DNA of 64,000 bases from Haliotis asinina (GCF_037392515.1 NC_090287.1:6121501-6185500); one strand, 5' to 3'. Positions 21,303 through 33,728 are shown, numbered from the stretch's first letter. Notes: generated by a model from the letters alone, not told the origin. Made by a program: numbers and translations.

Positions 21303-21440
21303 TTAACAACATGAGCATCTATCTACGCAACCGGGATACGATGAAGTGTCAACCAAGTGAGCTAGCTTGACCCACCCGATCCCTTTAGTCGCTTTTTACG
21401 ACAAACATGGGTTACTGAAGATCATTTCCAAGCGGATCTT
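21303..21440 (-). mobile_element. SINE core fragment
   Basis: Contains AACAACATGAGCATCTATCT, GTGTCAACCAAGTGAG and TAGTCGCTTTTTACGACAAA, the middle part of the SINE seen complete at 8466-8742. Confidence 0.65.
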
Positions 21441-21784
21441 CGTGGACCCAACACTCACACAGGTGACAGGTGTAGTACAGAACTGTATTGATATGACACA
21501 TATCGGCACTGTTTACTAGCCCTTTTGTGAGATATTTGGTAATTAATTGGGCACCTTTATGTTATGAACGCATGCTAAACTTTAGATCTAGGTATTATAC
21601 ATTAGGTATTAAATACCCAGCGCTAACGTTTATCAAGTGCCAATAACGTTTAAAGTACATATATCCGTTAGTTGTTTTCCGTGGGACTCCGTCAGCCACA
21701 TTCCAGCTATACCCAAAAGCAACAGTTATTGGGATTTACTTGTAGTTAGATATGTGAATAGGCAACTGATATTTTTATGATGAG

Positions 21785-22000
21785 ACTTTTTAACATAGCA
21801 AGAAGAACAAGCATGATGGGGGGGATTTGGCCAAAGTCTCCGTCTTCTCCCCATTTTGCCCCAGACATGTTTGATATGGGACAGACCTGGTGATTTAACG
21901 GGACAGGGAAGGACGTCTACAACGTTAACATTGTGCTGTGCAAAGAACTGCTGTACAACCTTGGCGGCATGAAGTTTGGCGTTGTCGTGGAAGATCTGAA
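21785..22000 (-). pseudogene. Decayed mariner/Tc1-like transposase fragment
   Basis: On the minus strand FHDNAKLHAAKVVQQFFAQ is followed by SPGLSHIKHVWGKMGRR, matching the HDNARPHAARV...SPDLSPIEHVWDELGRR region of IS630/Tc1/mariner DDE transposases. The third catalytic residue is Lys instead of Glu, and the D-to-E spacing is three residues longer than DD34E. Upstream catalytic regions and TIRs were not found. Dead copy. Confidence 0.7.
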
Positions 22001-22581
22001 ATGGTCGAAGATCATATCTGGACCATTCTGTTAGAGAAGCGGTATGACGAAGGGATTAACCATTTCGTCTCTGTGTTTGAGACTGTACAAACTGACAACG
22101 CGCTTGGAGAACAGGCCTAGGGAAGCAGGTATATGTCAATGATCTCTTGATGTCGGACTGAGCTAAATGATTCGGAGTTAGCGTTTAACTGTTCCCGGGA
22201 GTATAGGATATTAATTAATTGAAAAAATATTCTAGGATTCTAGAGTTTGTGAAAGAACTAAAGTGAAATTGTAAATAGTTTTGTGTGCACTCCAACATGT
22301 TATGGTTCAGTGCTATGTCGGTGAATCTGCTTCAGTAAGCCAGTTACTCTCGGAGAGACGAGTGGGTGAGGCTGGTTATACTTCAGTTATATCGCTGCAT
22401 GTAAGCACGGGTGTGGAGGGAAGCCTAATGTAACGTAGGTATTAGACTTTTTCTTTTCCACGAAACTTTACGGATACCAATTTCTTTATTTCGTCTATAT
22501 TGTTCTTCCCAGCAAATGCCACTCAAAGTCACGGATGTGGTCCCGACAAGCCATGAAATATAACCAGGACGATTTGGGGAG

Positions 22582-23776
22582 CTACCCAGCTAACACACAA
22601 CGTTTTCATAACGTTGTGAGAATGTTGTAGATTGTTGATGCCATGAGACAACGTTTGTATTATGTTATTTATATAGTTACGTTGAGGAAACATTTCATGT
22701 CAAAACATTGATTACAGAAACGTCTCGTTTCCTGTTTACTGGGTTCCGTCGCATTACCAAAGTTAGTGCGATAACCAGTCCAGAATATTTAGACTATGCC
22801 ATTTACGTGGATGTATAAATACAGTATATAAATATTAATCAGTATGATTTGATAAGTCCAAGCACTTGTATATTGCGACACTACGCTCCTTCTAATACTA
22901 GCAAACACATCGTACAGCATGCTCTGTCGTACAGCGAGCTCTGACAAACGGAAACCAGGAAATAGTGGAAAACTCAAAACTACAAACGTTTAGCGGTCTG
23001 GTACGGAACTGATATTACACCAACATCACCGTGCGTTACAGAACTAAGCTGAATACGCGCTAAAAAACACATAATAGGTTCAACCAGTTGTGAATCATTT
23101 TACGACCTCATCAAACAGGGGCAGTCAGTGATTCCAAAGTTAAGGTATGCCACCTGAACCTCGACATAAAGTACAGAAAGGCGGTGTTATTAAAGTTTAA
23201 TACAATGTATTAAAATTCATTTGTAAATACCATTTTCTTATGAAACAAGGAATTGGAATTCAGTTTAACCAGCGCTGTATGTAGTGTCTATTTTCACTTT
23301 CACTCGAGAAAATTCGGATCTGCTGCAAAGAGGGTCATTATCTGAATGGGGTAAAGAGATTTCCGTCATGTATGCTCCGGGCTCTTCACAATGTTATAAC
23401 AACGTTTCTTATAACTTGGTGTCACGATAAACTTTTCTGTAAAACATTTCACTTTGAGATTCTTTATTCACTATTCAGCTACAGCCTCAGAAAACACGTG
23501 ATGAAAACAATATGAAAATTGACGAATAAACATTGGAGTTTCTGCTTTGCTTCTTATGTACTGTTCAGTACAGTACTTACCTATTGAACTATTGACGTTA
23601 CGCAGAACGTTAAGACAACGCATAAAATGCGTTAGCGTCCAATAACATTACCTTGTGGCGACGTTAAATGGCGTATCACAACGTCAGGCCACAGAATATC
23701 CTTGTAACAACGAAAGTATAACTTTGTGACAACCTTGTGACAACGTTGTGACAACGTAAGATTGTCAGCTGGGTAG
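22582..23776. mobile_element. Putative non-autonomous inverted-repeat transposon
   Basis: Ends in short inverted repeats, CTACCCAGCTAACA at the left and the complement of CTACCCAGCTGACA at the right. Subterminal zones are rich in ACAACGTTGT-type motifs (22600-22700 and 23590-23760). No target duplication is clear and no transposase is encoded. Confidence 0.5.
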
Positions 23777-24830
23777 ACCCTCAGGAAGGGATCTGCATGC
23801 AAATGACATCTTCCATTGAAAAGTGAACACATCTGTTACTGATAACAGTTTTAAAGGGACAAAAAAACAAAATATTTGCGATATGTTTTAATTGGCTGTG
23901 GTTACTTAATGCTCAAATTATGAAAAAAAACCCAGCTCCCATTCTTTATGATCTTTAAAAAATTACAACATGATGTTAATGTCAGAACTTGACATACATT
24001 AGCAGAATTTAGGCTCGCTATAAATGTTCCATTAGCAACAATACAGTACATTTAATCTTGGCTGTATTAGCTGGAACTGCGTGAAATTATCAGTGTGGTA
24101 GATATGTTTGTAATCCAATGCACATATGTTTATATAATAAATTTCTATTATTCCTTTTTAATTAGTATATAATTATTGTTGATGTCACATTGTGACACCC
24201 TTAATGTTGCTTATGTTATCTACTGTTGGGCATAAATGAAATTAGCACTCTCAATAAAATGTGACATTTTCTAAAATAGACATTGAAGTTTTTATTTGTT
24301 TGTAATTTAGAGGTACGTATTTACAGTAACAATTTTAAATCAAAACAAAGTAACAGTGTTAAATTGTCACTATAGTTGTAAACATCAGGTTGGACAAACT
24401 GTGTGGAGTTTTCAGTGGAAAATGATTGGTTTCATTCCTCTACCATCAAGGTTCCTGAATTTCTATTTTAAGAGAAAAACACCAAACTGCCACTAGTGCT
24501 TTTCTGTGTGTAGATGCCGTAGGGCTCAGAAACAAAAGGGTGTACTTGACATTCTCCAAATGTACAGGGTTGCCCCTATTATCCTCTATTTGGAACAGCT
24601 AGCTAAGGTTCGTTTTTGAGATACAGAAAGTTTTGCATCTCTGAAAGTTTCACACGCGTCATGAAGAATCTGCAGATTCTGTTGTGACTGACTTATCGTT
24701 CCCCCAATACGTCTTCAAGTAAGAGGTCACCACGGACAGCGGTATCATTATGAGTGAAATATCCAGTTGCAATAAGGTCCTTGTTTAAGATGACAAAATT
24801 GTACAATGCTATTGTAATGATGCTATTCTG
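23777..24830. other. Intergenic, no recognisable feature
   Basis: AT-rich sequence without supported ORFs, repeats or RNA genes. Confidence 0.55.
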
Positions 24831-26345
24831 TGTTAGGGACAATGATCTGATTTTACGTTTATCTGGAACAATGAAGTGATTCTGTGGTAGTCTGAGACAA
24901 TGATGTTATTCTATGTTTGGCAGGGCAATGGTGTGATTATGATTTTGTCAGGGACATTTATGTTATATTGCGTTTGTCTGTACAATGGTGTAATTCTGTG
25001 GTTGTCTGGGACAATGGTTTGATTCTGTGTTTGTCAGGGACAGTGATGTGATTCTGTGTTTGTCAGGGACAATGGTGTAAGTCTGTTTCTCTTGGGCAAT
25101 GATGTCAGTTTGCGTTTGTTCGGGACACTGATGTCATTCTGTGTTTGTCTGAGACTGTGATGTTATTCTGTGTTTGTCTGGGACAATGATGTGATTTTGT
25201 GTTGGTCTGAGACAACGGTGTACGTCTCTGTTTGTCTTGGGCAATGGTGTGATTCTGTTTGTCTGAGACAATGGTGTGATCCTGAGCTTGTCAGGGACAA
25301 TGATGTGATTTTGTGTTTGACTGGGACAATAATGTGTTTTTGTGTTTGTCTGAGACAACGGTGTACGTCTCTGTTTGACTTGGGCAATGGTGTGATTCTG
25401 TTTGTCTGAGACAATGGTGTGATCCTGAGCTTGTCAGGGACAATGATGTGATTTTGTGTTTGACTGGGACAATAATGTGTTTTTGTGTTTGTCTGAGACA
25501 ACGGTGTACGTCTCTGTTTGACTTGGGCAATGGTGTGATTATGTTTGTCTGAGACAATGGTGTGATCCTGAGCTTGTAAGGGACAATGATGTGATTCTGT
25601 GTTTCACTGGGACAATAATGTGATTTTGTGTTTCCCAGGGACATTGATGTGATTTTGTGTTTGTCTGGGACAATGGTGTTAGAGAATGTTTGTCTGAGAC
25701 TATGGTGCAAGTCTCTGTTTGTCTTGGACAGTGGTGTGACTTTGCGTTTGTCCGGGATGTGAGCATGCCATTGTCTGGGACAATGATGTGATTCTGTGAT
25801 TTTGCCTTTATCTAGGACAATGGTGTGATTCTGTGTTTCTCAAGGATATTGATATGATTTTGTGTTTGTCTTGGACAGTGATGTGATTCTGTGTTTGTCT
25901 GAGACTATGGTGCAAGTCTCTGTTTGTCTTGGACAGTGGTGTGATTTTGCGTTTGTCCGGGGATATTATGCAACTCGATGTTTGTCAGGAATATGGTGTG
26001 ATTCTGTGTTCGTCTGGGATAAGGAAATGATTCTCTGATTGTCAGAGACAATGGTGTGATTTTGCGTTTGTCAGGGACATAATTATCATTTCTCTGATTG
26101 TCAGAGACAATGGCGTAACTTCGCGTTTGTCAAGGACATTGATGTCATTTTGTGTTTGTCAGGGACAATGGTGTGATTCTGCGTTCGTCAGGGACAATGA
26201 TGTGAGTTTGTGTTTGTCAGGAAAATGGTGTGATTCTGTGGTTGACAGGGACAATGTTGTGATTCTGCGTTCGTCAGGGACAATGATGTGACTCTTCGTG
26301 AGTCAGGGTCAGTGATGTGAGTTTGTGTTTTTTCTGGGACAATGT
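24831..26345. repeat. Degenerate 28-30 bp minisatellite with a 143-bp higher-order unit
   Basis: Variants of GGGACAATGATGTGATTCTG plus TGTTTGTCTG. Between about 25205 and 25633 the array is organised as near-identical 143-base super-units (GTCTGAGACAACGGTGTACG recurs at 25205, 25348 and 25491). Stop-free minus-strand frames give spurious 70-140 codon ORFs. Confidence 0.9.
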
Positions 26346-26541
26346 TGTGTTTAAACATTTAGGATCCACCTGTCTGGCTGTCATATTACGGAACGTGGAC
26401 GACAAATAGATCCCTGTGTACAGTACTATAGAGATCAAATATTCATTTTCTTCGGGTGGAATTAAATACATAGTATGGCTAAACCATCGTGGGAAACCAG
26501 ACCTTCACAACACCAGGTGTTTTGTGTATAAATATGGGAAA

Positions 26542-26893
26542 GGAAATGTGTAATTTTCATAATACAGTTGATATTTTATACTTATCCCGACTCGTGCTTA
26601 TCATGCTTGTTTCCTCTCTCTATGCAAATGATAGTGGAACACTTGAAATCCCTTGAATTTCCCTTGCTTGAAGTGGACGTAAAATTACACTCAAACACCA
26701 GTAACCTCCCTTTATTTTTAGTCACCGTTCTGGTCACATGACCGGTCATGCTTGTCACGCTCTCCGAATATAGCCTGACACGTGAACCTACAGGAAATCA
26801 AACGTATCATAAGTGCAGAGGTTCGGAGGGCTTGACGTCATAAGTCAGGATAAGTATAAATTATCAATTTTATTCAGAAAATTACATATTTTC
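26542..26893. mobile_element. Palindromic (foldback) element
   Basis: About 50-base imperfect inverted repeats, 26542-26591 against 26844-26893, share GTAATTTTC and TATACTTATCC. The centre includes TGATAGTGGAACACTTGAAA, which recurs in inverse orientation at 30030-30060. Confidence 0.6.
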
Positions 26894-26989
26894 CCTATCC
26901 TGACTCATATCTAGTGCAACTCTACGTCAAGATATTCCTATCAAGAAGAGTTGCAACCCCTCATCATGTACAAGTACCTTGGTTGTCCG

Positions 26990-28290
26990 TGGTTGTTGAC
27001 CTGAAGACGACGACACCACTTGGCAGCACCCTGAGCGACCAGCCAGCCCTGTTTAAGGACAGCACTGCCGGCTCCACATTTATTCGCCTAAATAAAGCTT
27101 GCCTCCTCTACACCCATTTGGCTGTGGTCACCGGGCATCATCAGAGTGGTCGAATGAACATGGAAACGAAATCAAAGAAAACTAAGCAGGATCTGAAAGT
27201 TGCCTACTGGAATGTCATGACCATGCATGACAAGGCTGACAGCCACCCGGAACGTCGTTAAGCTCTCATTGCACATGAACTCTCCTGCCTCAACAATGAC
27301 ATAGCAGCTCTCAGCGAGGTCTGCCTCAAGAACACGGCGCTGGCTACACCCTTTTCTGGTCCTGGAAACCATCAACTGAAAGACGCCTGTCAGCTGTAGG
27401 ACTCATCGTGAGGAATTCCATCGCCTCCAAATTGGAAGTATTACCCAAAGACCACTCTGACCGCATCGTATCCATGTGCCTACCACTGGAAAGCAAACGC
27501 AGATAAAGACTCTTGAACAACACCCCTGCAAGAATTGAAAGGGACTCCGAGGCCAGGAAAGGAGTTGTAAGACATGGCGTTGGTAACTGTAACAACAACG
27601 GGCGTCTCCTGCTCGAGTTCTGCGCAAAGCACCAGCTCACCATTACCAACACCATCTTCCAACAGAAAGACCATCTGTAAACAACTTGGATGCATCCTCG
27701 GTCCATTACCATCTACATGATTACGTGCTTGTGCAACCTGAAAGACCTTCTATATACAAGAGTGATGCCCGGTGCTCAGTGCCACAGTGACAGTGACTAT
27801 CGTCTTGACTGGTGCAAGCTCAAACTGCAGTTCAAACTCAAACCCAAAAAGAAACGTTTTCTGGTAAAGAAACATCGGGAGCCTGTGCTGGGAGGAGGTG
27901 AAAGCCAAGTTCTACGAAGATATGCAGTAAAGACTACAAGAATCCCTTGCACTAATGACCCCACCCCACACACCTTGTGGCAGAACCTGAAATCAGCCTT
28001 AAGACATCTGAAGAAGTGCACACAAAAAAAGAAAATCAAGGACTGGTTCAATGAAAATGATATCCAGGATTTACAAGCAAGGAAGAGGGCAGCTCATCAG
28101 GCCTGCCTCGCACAACCAACCTGTCCTATAAATGCTGTTACCTTCCGACGTGCATGCAGCACTCTACAGCATGAATTCAGAGAAATGCAGAACGAGTGGT
28201 GGGACCATCTGGCATGGACAACCCAGCTGTGAGCTAACCTCAGAGCCTATGGAGGTTTCTGTGAGGCTCTGAAAGCACCAGGTCCAGAGT
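26990..28290 (+). pseudogene. Dead non-LTR retroposon: endonuclease-reverse transcriptase fragment
   Basis: Reads through several frames as an AP-endonuclease-type ORF: KVAYWNVMTMHDKADSHPER, then HELSCLNNDIAALSEV, then in other frames GNCNNNGRL, a 180-codon stretch 27690-28232 with KLKLQFKLKPKKK, and EFREMQNEWWDHLAW. These are typical of the RTE/CR1-like copies annotated in databases as craniofacial development protein 2-like. Stops at 27259 and beyond, frameshifts and internal deletions break it, and no reverse transcriptase core (YADD) follows. Similarity stops abruptly near 28290. Confidence 0.75.
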
Positions 28291-28475
28291 CTCCTGTGGA
28301 TAGGACCTCTTCATTGACAACATCTCCATATTCGTTTGCTGTTCCGAGCACAGCCTCTTCATTGCAAACTCCACCATACAGGACACTGTCATCAATTGCA
28401 TTCCTCAATTCCCACTCACAGAGGAGCTCAACAAACCACTCACTCTTTGAATCATATTCCCCCAAATTGTTTCTA

Positions 28476-29250
28476 TTACAACTCCGACGTCAGTAAGTCC
28501 TCACTGTATGAGTAGTCTGATGGTAAAATGAACTGAACTGTTCTTGCTTCTGACGAGGATATAGATCGATGTCCAACTGAAGAAGATCTGTATCTTGATC
28601 TGTAGGATCCTGGAGAATGACTTGCATGCTGCGAATCCCTCATGTTGGACTGCTGTAAGTGTGTGAATGCTCCTTCGTGGACTGCTTCAGCTGAGCCAGC
28701 GGTCATAGATTCCTCCAGAGTGCTTGCTTGACCTCCATTCCTCCACACAGGGTGACAGACGTTGAAGGAATCTTCTGAGTAGCTCTAGCTGGAGTGAAGC
28801 AGCACTCCATCAAGGTCATCATTTGTTCTGTGAATTTCTTCATAAACAGCCGCGTGCTGAAGTTCTGCGGATGCTGAAACTACTGCAGAGTTGATGACTA
28901 CTGTCTGAGAACGTTGGGGCCTCCTCTGATCTTCAAAATGTCTGTGAAGAGTTGTTGTAGTTACCATCTCTTCTACCAGATGTCTGCGTAGATGCACTGA
29001 TCCCATTGTCGCAGCTGTAGATCTCAGTGTTGCTGTCTGCTGTGATGTCGTGCTGACGGTTGTAACCTGAGGTAGTAGTATCCGTGGCTCACCAAAGACG
29101 TCCACTTCAGCCTGTAGTACAATATCCTTGTTGAAAGATCTCGAGGTAGAGGTAAAATGTGGCCCAGATTCTGGGCATTGGTGCCCTCTTTTCTGGGTGA
29201 CAAAGTTCTCTGTTTCTTTGTCTGCGATGAGGTTAACTCCGAGGATTTGG
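28476..29250 (-). pseudogene. Long unidentified reading frame with one in-frame TAG
   Basis: One frame stays open for about 255 codons apart from a single TAG near 28788. It begins around ILGVNLIADKETENFVTQKR, continues ILLPQVTTVSTTSQQTATLR and VYEEIHRTNDDLDG, and after the stop SYSEDSFNVCHPVWRNGGQ to a final TAA at 28476. It is Ser/Thr/Gln-rich with no domain I recognise. CAG-to-TAG or TGG-to-TAG mutation would explain the break. It could be a fragment of a transposon gene or a decayed exon. Another open stretch (28465-28247, rich in acidic residues) continues downstream in a different frame. Confidence 0.35.
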
Positions 29251-29639
29251 AGGATTCCCCGCTAAACCAGAGATCTGCCCCCATGATATGCTCTGCGATT
29301 CACAGGAAATACAGACATCAGCAACAGTTACTAAGACACTGTTACTAGCACAATCACCAGTTTGACAAGGTATGATTTGAGAGTACTTTCTAACCCTGTC
29401 CTGCGCACATCTACAAACAGCAAATGGTCTGTCTCACAGTTCCTGGACCACATTATTTTGCTGATTGCTCAGGTTCTGAATCTCTTATATCCCTGGGTGT
29501 CCTTTTCAATTAAAATGGGTTTGTTTGTTACAATCAAAATTATGTGTATTCAGAAACTTCCCATTAGCCTAAACAAATGAATAGATTAAATTCTGTGTCA
29601 GATACGTAAACAACGTTTACAGCAAGTACTGGAAGAAAA

Positions 29640-31055
29640 AAAATGTAAAAAAAATGTAATCCCCCCCACCTCCCCTCAACCTCCCCCCAAGCTTAAACCA
29701 TAACTATGTAAATGTCTGTTCTGTAACATTTGACAGAATAATAAAAAAAATTGCAAAACCAAAAAAACAAACAGTAGTGCATAAAGGACATACTATATGT
29801 TGGTAAACCCAAGACAGCCACACAATTTCATCAAATGTAACACAAGTTCACTAGATGAAATACATATCCAACAAAGTAAAAAATAAGTACTTTTTAGCAA
29901 GAAATTTAAAGCAAGTTAGAGAATAGGTGCCGTATAGGGACTTCATTTGTCTCCCAAACTGTGACCAAAAAGGGTGCCAAACCATCAAGACAGGCTACTC
30001 GTGGGTGACTGTGATTTTACTTCCTCTTCAAGGAAGGGGATTTCAAGTGTTCCACTATCAATCGCATAGAGGGAGGAGACAAGGGTAGTAAGCATGAGTC
30101 AGGATAAGGAAAAATTTACAATGTTGGATGAACCATTCAGAATAAGAGTGGAGTAAAATAAGGTGTGAGTTGCGCAAAAATAGACAAGATCAGACTAGGT
30201 GAAAAATAGTAACATTCTAATGCTGCACTATATTTTTGCCCAAAAAATAAAATACTTAGGTATACAAAAGGCTACGGATAGATTTTAAATTTTGCTTCAT
30301 TATTTCCAAAGTTAATAAATATATGCAAGTTCAGAGCAAAACACAGCAGGTCAACAATATCTGTAAAGAAACATGCAAGTTAGTCCTTTTATTACACTTC
30401 CTTATTACAAGGAGTTCCCAATCTATCTTTGGCTTGGTGACTTTTATGTACTTCAATATATTACTTTTAAAGTTCATTCAATTCTATGTACATTGATTTA
30501 GGTGAAATGAATGTAAAAGTTGACAAAAGAAACAAATACAAAATTTTGGTCGCAATTTTGATATAAACAGTTTGTTGAGCTTGTTTACTTGAAGTGATAA
30601 TTGCATTACTTTCATATATATATAAAACAGTATAGTAATATTTCCCTGTACATGAATAAGGCAAATCTATTTTACTGTAATGTAATGGTGTACAGGGTCA
30701 CACTGACCCAGCAATAATGATAACATTAACTCTATTTACAGGTACAGAATGAGTTCAGTAGCTAAGATGAGGCCATATTTCCAGGAATTGTGGTGCCAGC
30801 TCATGCATATTTCTAGAGATAACTAACCTATTATTGCAAAGATGTACTGTCCATTTTCATGAAATATATCAAACACAATATTCATAATAAATATATAGAA
30901 GAACATTTGTTTCTCACTAATCTGATTAAAATCAGATCTGATTTGGTACACTCTGGACAGAAGACATTTCTAATCAGAAATCAGTGTGGGTTCTACACTT
31001 TGAGGAAAATCGTGTCAACAAAAAGTTGGAATTTCTGTATATTTCAGGGTACATA
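29640..31055. other. Intergenic with inverted relative of the 26.5-kb element
   Basis: Poly(A)/C-rich stretch at 29630-29690. At 30003-30140 the reverse complement of the foldback element centre and end recurs (CAAGTGTTCCACTATCAATC, CATGAGTCAGGATAAG). The rest (30150-31055) is AT-rich with no feature recognised. Confidence 0.55.
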
Positions 31056-32341
31056 TAGTATTCCCAGAAATTATTGAGAATCATGTTGCGTCATGTAACT
31101 CATTACGTTTATTAACTTCTGGCGTTTTACTTACATAAACATGTTAAAACATCATCCTTTTACAGTCTCGGTCTTGTTTAAGTATTTTGTTAGACCTCCT
31201 CGCTCAGCAATGCATGCCTGAATACGCCTAGGCACACTACCCATCAAAGTTTGTAGGTAATCGTGTGACAGGGTATCCCAATATTGGACCACCTCGGCCT
31301 TCATATCTTCAATATTTCTCAGTCCCTTTTGGTTTATTCTGTCCTTCATGACTCCCCACACATTCTCAATTGGGTTTAGGTCTGGGCTGTAACTGGGCCA
31401 GTCTAAAACTTGAACATTTTCGCCCGACAACCACTGTTTTGTGTAGCGCGCAGTGTGTTTTGGGTCATTATCATGCTGGAAAATCCAATCATCTTCATAC
31501 AATGTTTGTGCTGTCGGAAGAAGGTGACCATTTAGAATGTCAACGTATCTTTCTTTTGTCAAGTTTCCCGTGAAAACACACAATGGCGTCACTCCGCGAG
31601 CCGATATGCCACCCCACATGTGAAACTTCGGGCTATGTTTTGGTCGCTGGTAGATAGGTTTGACAGTATCTTTGGTCCAAATTTTCACACAATTAGGGAA
31701 AAGCCAAACAGAACTTTCATCCGAAAAGAAAACATTATCCCAATCTTGATTTTCATGAGCCCAACACCAGTTTAAACGTTTTTCCTTTTGTGCATCTTTC
31801 ATCAACGGCAGGGAATTCCACGTTTTTTCACCCAATTAAGTCTCTGTAATTCCTGCATAACTGTTTCATTGCATACCTGAGGACTTCCTCTGCTAATCAT
31901 TTCATTTCTGATGTTCTCAACACTTTTCAATTTGCCCCTACTCACAATCTGCCCAAGTCTTCGGCGATCCACAACACTGAATTTCCTAGGCCGACCTGCC
32001 CCTGCTTTGTGCTCTATCCCGGTTCCTGTTTGAGTATTCTTCAAAGTTCTGTATACTGTAGACAGAGGAATACCATGTCTACAAGCTAACACTTTAGCAT
32101 CAGCCTCACCCCTTTCAAAATCATCTAGAATGAGCTTTCTTTTCTCTCTTGCTGTAAGTTTTGCCATGTCAACACAGGAAGCCGTCTGCTCAGACAAGGG
32201 AGATAACTCTTGACGTAATGAGCTGCCTTCAAGAGTTGTCTCCCTTATTTAGTATGCTTAGTGCATAGTGAAAGCCCTTTTTCCAATCTTAGCATCATTA
32301 GAAAAAAACAAAGATTTTCTCAATAATTTCTGGGAACACTG
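31056..32341 (-). mobile_element. Tc1-like DNA transposon with TIRs and TA target duplication
   Basis: 25-base TIRs: left 31056-31080 (TAGTATTCCCAGAAATTATT...), right 32317-32341, whose complement starts CAGTGTTCCCAGAAATTATT. They differ at two positions and are flanked by TA at 31054-31055 and 32342-32343. The 1286-bp length fits a single-ORF Tc1 element. It encodes the transposase at 32197-31152. Confidence 0.93.
31152..32197 (-). pseudogene. Tc1-like transposase, DD34E, one frameshift
   Basis: Two overlapping frames form one transposase of about 340 aa, probably starting at MAKLTAREKRK. The first (32197-31802) has the paired helix-turn-helix DNA-binding region (CRHGIPLSTVYRTLKN) and GAGRPRKFS, an AT-hook-like GRPR motif. 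The second (31835-31152) has the catalytic core: FFSDESS, QHDNDPKHTA and SYSPDLNPIENVWG, with exactly 34 residues between the second Asp and the Glu. The frames switch at a run of six A near 31820, so a single-base indel there (mutation or assembly error) is the only visible lesion. Confidence 0.9.
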
Positions 32342-32343
32342 TA

Positions 32344-33578
32344 CATGTATATGTTCTAAAATACAGAGCTATTACATTTCAAAACTCACCACTGCTCCAA
32401 GTCACAAAAAACACAAGCTGGCTACTATCCTTAGACAGTAGACATATATACTGAGTGAAACAAATAAGGGAACGCCACTTCATGTATTCAAGATTTATTA
32501 CCACTGTACTATTCAAAGCTGGTGATGAACACTGGACAATATCAAAGGAACGCTTGAGTTTTCCTTTGTTCCTTTATGTTTTTCTCGTAATATATACTTT
32601 TCTCACAACTCACACAATCATCACAGAAATTGTACTGACGAATTAGAAAAAAACATTACATACATGTACATGATGTATGTCATAAGTGGGTAACAAGCTA
32701 AATGTACTTTCACAACTTGCATGAATAATGTTGACACATGTTGTACATACAAAATCTAAAGAGGTAATTTCTACTTTGCAAAAGAATACCATCAACACGT
32801 GATGCATTCCTATGTAGTTTTGTTTATATCTGAGCAGCTTTTATGTACTGTAAATCATGAAAGTAATGTCAAAAATGTGAGTCACATTTTTCTAGATAAC
32901 ATGGTCATGCTGGCATGTGCTGAAATTACGCTTTATTACTTGCCCATAGAAGATACTGCAGTGCAGTATTTTCATGGCAATATTACACTAGTGTAATACC
33001 GCTAGACGTATGACGTCATAAGTGTTCAGAGTTATGACGTTACAATGCTAATGCCGCTGTCGCAGTGGTATAAGACATTGTACAACCCATGTAAAGCTGA
33101 GAGTCATCATACTGAAAGCCGAGAGCCACAGTTTCTATGAATTTAGGTTGGAGAGTAATAAACAGAATACTAAACTTGCTTCCATAAAATACCATTTTCA
33201 CTAAACTTTAAGATTTAGTACCAAACATATTTTCACTTATTTGATACCTAATCAGTTACTTGTTTTAATAAAAATGGTATTACAAGGAAGGTCGTTTACT
33301 ATCCTCTATGTATATATCAAAGCTTACAATAAACAAAGATACTAACTGATTATACAATTTATGAAATAACCCTCAACTAGGTTCTCATCAAGTATAGCAA
33401 AGATGAGGACATAAGACCCATGACATAAGCTTAGAGCACTCATTCACAACACACCTCATTGTCTGTTAACCTCATGCTTGTTTTCATTTCAATAACTGAT
33501 TTAATATCTGAATAAATATCATCGTGCTCTACTAAATATACTGTATTGTTACATGCTGCGTCTGTGCATGGTGCTCTT
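32344..33578. other. Intergenic / presumed 3' UTR side of the five-exon gene
   Basis: AT-rich, no supported ORF. A minus-strand AATAAA near 32933-32938 is the clearest candidate poly(A) signal for the gene ending at 33579, but ATTAAA copies lie nearer. GAGTGAAACAAATAAGGGAA at 32453 resembles the end of another mariner-type element without a visible partner. Confidence 0.4.
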
Positions 33579-33728
33579 CTAGGCCACAACTTTCTGTCTG
33601 AAGACGTCCAGCATCTGGACAGCTTTGCACTTAACATGGACATTTTCCCCATTACCGACCATGAGAGGCAAGCCAAAGGATAACTCATCCAGCTGCTTGA
33701 CATTGGGGGCACACAGGAACACATGCAC
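33579..33728 (-). CDS. Five-exon gene, exon 5 (stop)
   Basis: Acceptor TATTTCAG, phase 0. Encodes VHVFLCAPNVKQLDELSFGL and ends LDVFRQKVVA with TAG at 33581-33579. Confidence 0.82.
   Translation of the reverse strand: MHVFLCAPNVKQLDELSFGLPLMVGNGENVHVKCKAVQMLDVFRQKVVA

Noticed and set aside
25134..25766. Minus-strand ORFs of 74-139 codons
   Set aside because: Products of the 28-30 bp minisatellite in a stop-free frame.
32450..32600. Second mariner-type element beginning GAGTGAAACAAATAAGGGAA
   Set aside because: Only one end resembles a TIR; no partner end, target duplication or transposase was found.
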